19,076 nt of DNA. Origin: an uncultured Lachnospiraceae bacterium. Its GTDB lineage: Bacteria > Bacillota > Clostridia > Lachnospirales > Lachnospiraceae. Positions 14,970-19,076 of this stretch are shown here, one piece after another. Where the stretch lies: positions 1 to 19,076 of the forward strand of contig CAJUFE010000073.1 of NCBI GenBank assembly GCA_910585635.1. The letters are read 5' to 3'. Under the pieces are notes generated by a model. The model saw only the letters and a list, made by a program, of their open reading frames with translations. It had not been told where the DNA came from and did no database searches. The position numbers were made by a program, and so were the translations under genes. Each line of letters begins with the position of its first letter. Positions within the stretch are counted from its first letter, which is position 1.

Positions 14970-16237
14970 CTAATCCAGGACAAACCTCTGACGGATCCCA
15001 TTATAGGAGACCGGTGGATCGTTGTCCATCACCAGCAGATACTTGGGGTTATGATCCGGGATGGAGTTTAACGGCGCCAGCGTCCTCTCCTGCCGCACGG
15101 TCAACGCTACCTGGTAATATCCGATATCACCGTTACAGTCTTGGGCCACAAAGTCTACCTCGGCGGGACCGACCTTCCCGATATATACCTGATATCCCCG
15201 GCGCAGCAGCTCCAGGAAGACCACATTCTCCAAGATATGTCCCTGATCCACGCTGCGGGTCCCCAGCAGGTAGTAGCGCAGGCCCATATCTGCCAGGTAA
15301 TACTTATCCAAAAGCCGCAGGTACTCCTTGCCTTTGATATCGAACCGGCCCACCTTGTACATCAACAGACTGTCCGTGATGCCCTCCAGATAGTTTTCCA
15401 CGGTGCGGCTGGCGATCTTCCGCCCGGCGCTGGTCATGGCATCCGCGATCCGCTTGGCCGAGCAGATATTTCCAATGTTATCAAACAGGAACCGGATCAC
15501 GCTTTTCAGCATGGCTGGGTCCTGGATGTGCCGACGCTCCACAATGTCATTAAGGACAACCGTGTTATAAAGGCCATCCAGATAGGTGTTGATCTGCTTT
15601 CTGGATCCCAGTCCAACGGCGTAGGGAAAAGAGCTGTTGTAGATATAGTCACGGTACAGCTCCTCTTTACTTATGGGATCCGGGAAGGTGCTGACATACT
15701 CCGCAAAGGAGAGAGGGAGCATCTTCAGCTCCACATAACGGCCGGAGAGCAGGGTAGCCAGCTCCCCAGACATAAAGTAGGCGTTGGAGCCGGTGATGTA
15801 GACATCGGCGTTTTTCTGGATAAGTCAAAAACCCCGCTGCAAGCAACGGGGTTTTTGACCCTCACGGCATTCGCCAAATGCTCATGCAAGCATGGCACTT
15901 GGCTCATTGCTCGCGGAAATAAGCTGTCCACCGCTTTCTCAAAGTGGGCGACATGTTGGATCTCGTCCAGGAAGATATAATCCATCTTTCCAGGCACCAT
16001 CCGATCCTTGACATGTCCGTACAGCTCTTTGTAGCCGCACAGCGGCTCGTTGTCCACATCTTCGAAGTTGATGGCGATGACCTGCTCCGAGGCCACACCG
16101 CAGGACAGCAGATGCTCCTGGAACAGCTCAAGGAGGGTGGACTTCCCGCACCGCCGGATACCGGTGATCACCTTGATGATCTGCTGCTCTTTCCATTCAG
16201 TCAAAAAATCCAAGTATCCCGCTCGTTGGATCAGCAT
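14970..16237 (-). pseudogene. AAA_14/DUF4143 ATPase gene, broken by a ~95-bp insertion
   Basis: A P-loop ATPase of the AAA_14 plus DUF4143 type, role unknown. From the ATG at 16237 (preceded by GAGGTG) it has Walker A GIRRCGKST at 26-34, Walker B YIFLDEIQ at 87-94, and reads normally to AVDSLF. It then enters a hairpin-bearing insertion (15824-15916), shifts frame and stops at 15725 after about 170 residues. The remainder resumes in the correct frame at KNADVYITGSNAYF and runs to 14970, ending with the DUF4143 part (LPLSFAEYVSTF, DIVERRHIQD, EVDFVAQD). Removing 95 bp leaves 1173 bp, exactly 391 codons, restoring DSLF-IQKNADVYITG. It could be mistaken for two genes, but the fragments are one disrupted gene. 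A second decayed copy lies at 18224-18451. Confidence 0.88.
15824..15916 (-). mobile_element. Small hairpin-bearing insertion element (~93-95 bp)
   Basis: A stretch absent from a functional ATPase reading frame. Its one end is a perfect 13-bp stem, GTCAAAAACCCCG (15824-15836) and CGGGGTTTTTGAC (15847-15859), and the loop can pair further with a G-T wobble to leave CTTG. The other half can form a second stem, GCCAA and ATGCT against AGCAT and TTGGC on the minus strand (about 15872-15903). AA is found on both sides of the element (15822-15823 and 15917-15918), which is consistent with a 2-bp target duplication. It has no terminal inverted repeats and no coding capacity. The G/C stem plus T run would end transcription in both directions. 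REP-like or IS200/IS605-related elements are the best analogy, unproven. Confidence 0.7.
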
Positions 16238-16265
16238 ACTTTTCACCTCGTTCTATACTGCCATA

Positions 16266-16311
16266 AGCATAGCATAGGATCGGGGATACCGTCAATAATT
16301 TTGATCCTATG
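16266..16311 (-). promoter_or_regulatory. Predicted promoter and flanking dyad of the ATPase gene
   Basis: On the minus strand TTGACG (16290-16295), an 18-bp spacer and TATGCT (16266-16271) form a promoter about 30 bp upstream of the ATPase start. Perfect 9-bp arms CATAGGATC (16273-16281) and GATCCTATG (16303-16311), 21 bp apart, enclose the -35. A repressor dimer bound there would block the promoter; the binding protein is not known. Confidence 0.5.
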
Positions 16312-16392
16312 TCGATCTTTCTTTGATCTTCTGCAAAGTTTGACATAGTCAGCATACATGCCTTCCTAATCTTTCCGATCCGCTCTGGACTG

Positions 16393-16635
16393 CTACATGC
16401 TAAGAAGCTCGCTATCCGCGTCAGCCCGGCACCGGGTCCAAAGATCCTGCAGCGCCCGGATCTTCTTTTCTTGGGCCGGATCCTTACAGGTGTCCTTCAG
16501 ATGCCCGATCAGCTCCTCCTTCGCCTTGACGCCATATTTACAGACATATTGGGTCCGGACGATCTTGCTTACGATCCATGGATGGTCCAATAGCCTGATC
16601 CTCCGATCGTCATCGCAAGCTTTTCTAGCGTCCGC
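16393..16635 (-). pseudogene. Remnant or unrecognised short reading frame
   Basis: A reading frame preceded by an in-frame stop and lacking ATG and ribosome binding site. It encodes about 80 residues including LLDHPWIVSKIVRTQYV, KYGVKAKEELIGHL and IRALQDLWTRCR, and ends SELLSM. The amino acid composition looks like real helical protein, so it is probably the C-terminal remnant of a lost gene. I do not recognise its family. The DNA from 16374 to 16416 resembles the 3' flank of the Rpn-type gene at 18512-18556, so it may occupy the equivalent place in a duplicated unit. Confidence 0.35.
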
Positions 16636-16701
16636 TTAGCTCCACTCCACTTGGCTATAATATAGTATTTTCTTCCATCTGATACAATATCCCAAAATGT
16701 A

Positions 16702-16731
16702 CTGACAATATCTCTCGGTCTGTGGTATACT
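16702..16731 (+). promoter_or_regulatory. Predicted hipBA promoter
   Basis: CTGACA (16702-16707), an 18-bp spacer and TATACT (16726-16731) lie about 90 bp upstream of hipB. Reading the -35 as TGACAA shortens the spacer to 17. The dead copy has CTGGCA and TATACA at the same positions, each weaker, in keeping with loss of constraint. Confidence 0.55.
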
Positions 16732-16745
16732 ATAAAAGGTTATTA

Positions 16746-16798
16746 TTTTGATCAAAATCTCTGATCATGCTCAAAAAGATCAATATATTCGTCTTTTT
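16746..16798 (+). promoter_or_regulatory. Candidate HipB operators in the hipBA leader
   Basis: Between promoter and hipB start there are nested palindromes: perfect 12-bp TTTTGATCAAAA (16746-16757), TGATCA (16763-16768), and a 7-bp inverted repeat AAAAAGA (16773-16779) / TCTTTTT (16792-16798). The first is palindromic too in the dead copy, as TTTTGGCCAAAA at 14780-14791. HipB proteins repress their own operon by binding such dyads; which of these is bound cannot be read from sequence. Confidence 0.5.
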
Positions 16799-16819
16799 AC
16801 AAGCCAGAAAGGGGCAATG

Positions 16820-17119
16820 ATGTTCGATCGGACTATATTGGATCAGCTGCAGTATCCTGGAGAGATCGCCAAAGATATCGCCACACGCGAAAAGAAGAAA
16901 CGAAGATCGCTGGGGCTCACGCAGGCTGAACTGAGCTCCAGGGCCGGTATGAGCCTGGCTTCTCTAAAGCGGTTCGAGCAGACTGGGGAGATCTCCTTTG
17001 TATCTCTTCTGAAGATCGCCAGCGTTTTAGATGAGCTGGATGCTTTTGGACAGCTATTTACCAGAAAAGGATATCGTTCCATACAGGAGGTCATCGATGA
17101 AAGAGATCGGCAGTCTTGA
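16820..17119 (+). CDS. hipB: HipB antitoxin, XRE-family DNA-binding protein
   Basis: A 99-residue antitoxin with a helix-turn-helix at about 30-55 (SLGLTQAELSSRAGMSLASLKRFEQ). HipB neutralises HipA by binding it and represses the shared promoter. The start is placed at the second of two adjacent ATGs (16820): AAAGGGG at 16808-16814 is best spaced for it, and only this ATG is kept in the dead copy at 14854. A longer reading to a TTG at 16748 would cross the operator region and is unlikely. hipA begins 23 bp before its stop, so the two are translationally coupled. It is intact in every way I can see. Confidence 0.9.
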   Translation: MFDRTILDQLQYPGEIAKDIATREKKKRRSLGLTQAELSSRAGMSLASLKRFEQTGEISFVSLLKIASVLDELDAFGQLFTRKGYRSIQEVIDERDRQS

Positions 17120-18221
17120 AGTCCACTATCATGGGAGGATCGTCGGGCGTATCGCGAAGACAAAAGACGGGAAAGGTGCTTTTCAGTACGACCGGCAATG
17201 GCTGGACGATGGGTTTTCGTTGAACCCTTTCAGTCTTCCCTTGAACGATCGGGTCTTTGTGCCTAAGTCCGACCTTCTGGATGGTCTGTTCGGTGTCTTT
17301 GCCGACAGCCTTCCGGATGGATGGGGACGTCTTTTAGTGGACCGCCTGCTCCTGTCCAAAAAGATCTCTCCCGGAGCCGTGGGGCCTTTGGAGCGCCTTG
17401 GGATCGTAGGGAGCAATGGCACGGGAGCCTTAGGATATGTCCCGGAGCTGTTCCATCTGGACGCGCAGGAGCAGCTGGACTTTGACAGGCTTTCCATGGA
17501 ATGTGAGAAGATCCTGCGGGAACAGGACAGCGACGATCTGGACCTGCTGTTCCAGCTGGGCGGATCCTCCGGCGGCGCCAGGCCCAAAGCCTTGATCCAA
17601 CTGGACGGGGAAGCCTGGATCATAAAATTCCCCTCCACCTATGATCGAAAGACCATCGGGCTGGAAGAATATCGATATAACCAATGCGCGAAAGCCTGCA
17701 AGATCGCTGTGCCGGAAGTCCGGCTTTTCCCTTCCAAGCTGGGAAATGGCTTTTTCGGAACGAAACGTTTTGACCGGGTCAACGGGGAAAAGGTACACAT
17801 GGTGACCGTGAGCGGACTGCTGGAGACCTCCCACCGTATCCCGAACCTGGATTACCATGATCTGATGAAGCTGACCTATCTGCTGACCAAAGACCATGCA
17901 CAGCTGGAAGAGATGTACCGGCGCATGTGTTTTAACGTGGCCGCCCATAACCGAGACGACCATTCGAAGAATTTTTCTTATCTGTATGATGAGGCTGAGG
18001 ACAGATGGCGGCTGACACCGGCGTATGACCTGACCTACAGCGAGTCTATGGGTGGCGAGCACGCTACTTGTGTGGATGGGAACGGACGGGATCCGGGGCG
18101 GAGGGAAGTGGTGGCGGTGGGTATGCGGGCAGGCCTCTCGCAGAGCTGGGCAAGAGCGGTGGCGGATGAGATATGGGGGATCGTGGAGGAGGAGCTTGGG
18201 GATGTGCTGGCTGGGAGGTGA
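17097..18221 (+). CDS. hipA: HipA-family serine/threonine kinase toxin
   Basis: A 374-residue HipA toxin, a kinase that in E. coli phosphorylates glutamyl-tRNA synthetase, halting translation and promoting dormancy. Visible parts: an N-terminal HipA domain (VFADSLPDGWGRLLVDRLL at about 68-86), the glycine-rich P-loop GGSSGGARPK at 155-164 carrying the Ser that is autophosphorylated in E. coli HipA, Lys177 in WIIKFPS, the catalytic HNRDDHSKN at 284-292 and the metal-binding PAYDL at 308-312. The ATG at 17097 has AGGAGG 6 bases upstream (17085-17090) and overlaps hipB. It is somewhat shorter than E. coli HipA (440) but all kinase motifs are present, so it is likely active. Directly after the stop lies the decayed ATPase copy. 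Physiological target here is unknown. Confidence 0.94.
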   Translation: MKEIGSLEVHYHGRIVGRIAKTKDGKGAFQYDRQWLDDGFSLNPFSLPLNDRVFVPKSDLLDGLFGVFADSLPDGWGRLLVDRLLLSKKISPGAVGPLERLGIVGSNGTGALGYVPELFHLDAQEQLDFDRLSMECEKILREQDSDDLDLLFQLGGSSGGARPKALIQLDGEAWIIKFPSTYDRKTIGLEEYRYNQCAKACKIAVPEVRLFPSKLGNGFFGTKRFDRVNGEKVHMVTVSGLLETSHRIPNLDYHDLMKLTYLLTKDHAQLEEMYRRMCFNVAAHNRDDHSKNFSYLYDEAEDRWRLTPAYDLTYSESMGGEHATCVDGNGRDPGRREVVAVGMRAGLSQSWARAVADEIWGIVEEELGDVLAGR

Positions 18222-18223
18222 GC

Positions 18224-18451
18224 AGAGAGGGAAGTATCTTCAGCTCCACATAGCGGCCGGAGAGCAAGGTAGCCAGCTCCCCGGACATCATCCATCTTTC
18301 CAGGCATTATCCGGCCCTCCACATATCCGTACAGCTCTTTGTAAGCCGCACAGTGGCTCGTTGTCCACATCCTCGAAGATCGATGGCGATGATCTGCTGC
18401 TCTTTCCATTCGATCAAAAAGTTCATATATCCCGCTCGTTGGATCAGCATA
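18224..18451 (-). pseudogene. Heavily deleted second copy of the AAA_14/DUF4143 ATPase gene
   Basis: Three blocks match the ATPase gene in order: 18224-18288 to 15709-15772, 18289-18390 to about 15979-16081, and 18391-18451 to about 16177-16237. The missing parts are the 3' DUF4143 half, the segment between Walker B and the DUF4143 domain, and the Walker A segment. The last junction lies at the word GATGA, present at both ends of the lost segment in the other copy, so it could have been deleted through short homology. Remaining blocks are still close in sequence, so the event looks recent. No functional product is possible. Confidence 0.88.
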
Positions 18452-18510
18452 TCATAGCTTCCACAGTATCTACACTCGGAAGGCGATATCCCTTAATAAA
18501 AAGCAGGTAT

Positions 18511-18540
18511 AACCGTTCAGATCCCCTCTGGATCGCTACA
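18511..18540. repeat. Decayed copy of the AACCGTTCAGAT palindrome
   Basis: AACCGTTCAGAT matches 13857-13868 exactly, and the following CCCCTCTGGATCGCTACA is a worn version of the second arm. It lies between the ATPase remnant and the Rpn-type gene. A third, weaker relative is at about 16374-16400 (CCGATCCGCTCTGGACTGCTACA). Small dispersed palindromes of this kind are common in clostridia; the class is not identified. Confidence 0.45.
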
Positions 18541-18555
18541 CGTCAAGAAGCGCCT

Positions 18556-19076
18556 TCAAAGACCGTATTGGGTATACAGCTCTTCTTTAAAAGCCCGGTC
18601 CTTTGCCGCACGCTCCAGATCGCTGTAGCGTTTTTCTTCCGTGAGCTTTAGGATGAGCTGGTCGATCCGGTCCCCCTCCTCTTTTCGGCCTTCTTCCCGG
18701 CCTTCTTCCCTCCCCTCCTCTTTTATGATCCTGACGAACCGCTCCTCGTTAAATTCTGTGAGCAACATACGCTTTACCTCCCCTTTCTTCCTGAGCAGAT
18801 AGCTCTTTAACAACCCTTCCCTGATACACTGGTCGATCGCCCCGTCCACCGCATCGGGGAGCTCCCGTCCTACTTCCCGGTACTCTCGTATGTACCATAC
18901 CAACGTGGCATACCCCTTTAATGCAGGACACGCATCCAGCAGCTCCTCATTAAAGCCTTCATTGATGTTCAATACATGGGCGGTCCACTCATAGCCCTCT
19001 TTCGGGACCATGAAAGCATCCGAGAGATGCAGCTCCTGACGCTCCGGCACGGCGGTCAGTCCGTTATAAAAGACAT
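18556..19076 (-). CDS. Rpn-family (PD-(D/E)XK) nuclease/transposase-like protein, C-terminal part
   Basis: Only the last 173 or so residues are in the window; the reading frame is open to the right edge. The visible start of the frame, VFYNGLTAVPERQELHLSDAF, followed by EGYEWTAHVLNINEGFNEELL, matches the C-terminal half of Rpn-family recombination-promoting nucleases as found in many copies in Lachnospiraceae. The catalytic N-terminal part would lie outside the window. The LLTEFNEERFVRIIKEEG helix and the charged EGREEGREEGRKEEG stretch near the end are typical of the group. These proteins are linked to mobile DNA and recombination. An internal GTG at 19050 should not be taken as the start because the frame extends upstream with family sequence. 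Confidence 0.8.
   Translation of the reverse strand, partial: VFYNGLTAVPERQELHLSDAFMVPKEGYEWTAHVLNINEGFNEELLDACPALKGYATLVWYIREYREVGRELPDAVDGAIDQCIREGLLKSYLLRKKGEVKRMLLTEFNEERFVRIIKEEGREEGREEGRKEEGDRIDQLILKLTEEKRYSDLERAAKDRAFKEELYTQYGL

Noticed and set aside
15824..15916. Classical MITE with terminal inverted repeats
   Set aside because: The two ends are not inverted copies of each other; the symmetry is internal hairpins.
14970..16246. Two separate ATPase-related genes
   Set aside because: The pieces join in one frame when the 95-bp insertion is removed, giving a normal-length family member.
16748..16819. Longer HipB starting at TTG 16748
   Set aside because: It would place the operator-like palindromes inside the coding region, lacks a ribosome binding site, and the extra residues do not resemble the family.
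18035..18409. Minus-strand 124-codon frame
   Set aside because: It reads through the ATPase remnant in part and then antisense to hipA, so it is not a gene.

Overview
The window reads as a chromosomal segment of a fairly GC-rich Bacillota, most likely a clostridial (Lachnospiraceae-like) gut bacterium. This is inferred from strong AGGAGG-type ribosome binding sites, the UPF0210/ACT gene pair, a WalJ-type metallo-hydrolase, a HipBA module and an Rpn-type nuclease. No rRNA, tRNA or CRISPR locus is visible.

Region 1 (207-8342) is a catabolic operon on the minus strand with a divergent LysR regulator. In transcription order it encodes a PIG-L/LmbE-fold protein resembling 4-oxalomesaconate hydratase (GalB), a D-2-hydroxyacid dehydrogenase, the three TRAP transporter parts (DctP, DctQ, DctM) and a mandelate-racemase-type enolase superfamily enzyme. 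Together they look like uptake and stepwise breakdown of a hydroxylated carboxylic acid, such as a sugar acid or a dicarboxylate; the substrate cannot be read from sequence. The two promoters face each other and share their -10 region between the first operon gene and the LysR gene.

Region 2 (8378-14432) is a minus-strand housekeeping-like block. ACT protein (UPF0237), UPF0210 protein, histidine phosphatase and a SAM-dependent methyltransferase form one probable operon; upstream of it lie a WalJ/YycJ metallo-beta-lactamase-fold exonuclease-like protein and an HD-domain phosphohydrolase.

Region 3 (14679-19076) is an accessory, decaying region. An intact hipBA toxin-antitoxin operon is flanked by a dead 5' copy of hipB with its promoter, a DUF4143/AAA_14 ATPase gene broken by a small hairpin-bearing insertion of about 95 bp, a heavily deleted second copy of that ATPase, and a partial Rpn-family nuclease gene. 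The order fits a tandem duplication of a [hipBA -> <- ATPase] unit in which each copy lost a different half.

A trait running through regions 1 and 2, and reaching the HD gene's upstream flank, is the abundance of short tandem repeats. In coding sequence the clear periods are multiples of three (24, 45 and 57 bp, inside DctQ, the dehydrogenase and the methyltransferase), giving unusual low-complexity insertions in otherwise normal enzymes. In spacers the clear arrays have periods of 23 and 68 bp, which are not multiples of three.
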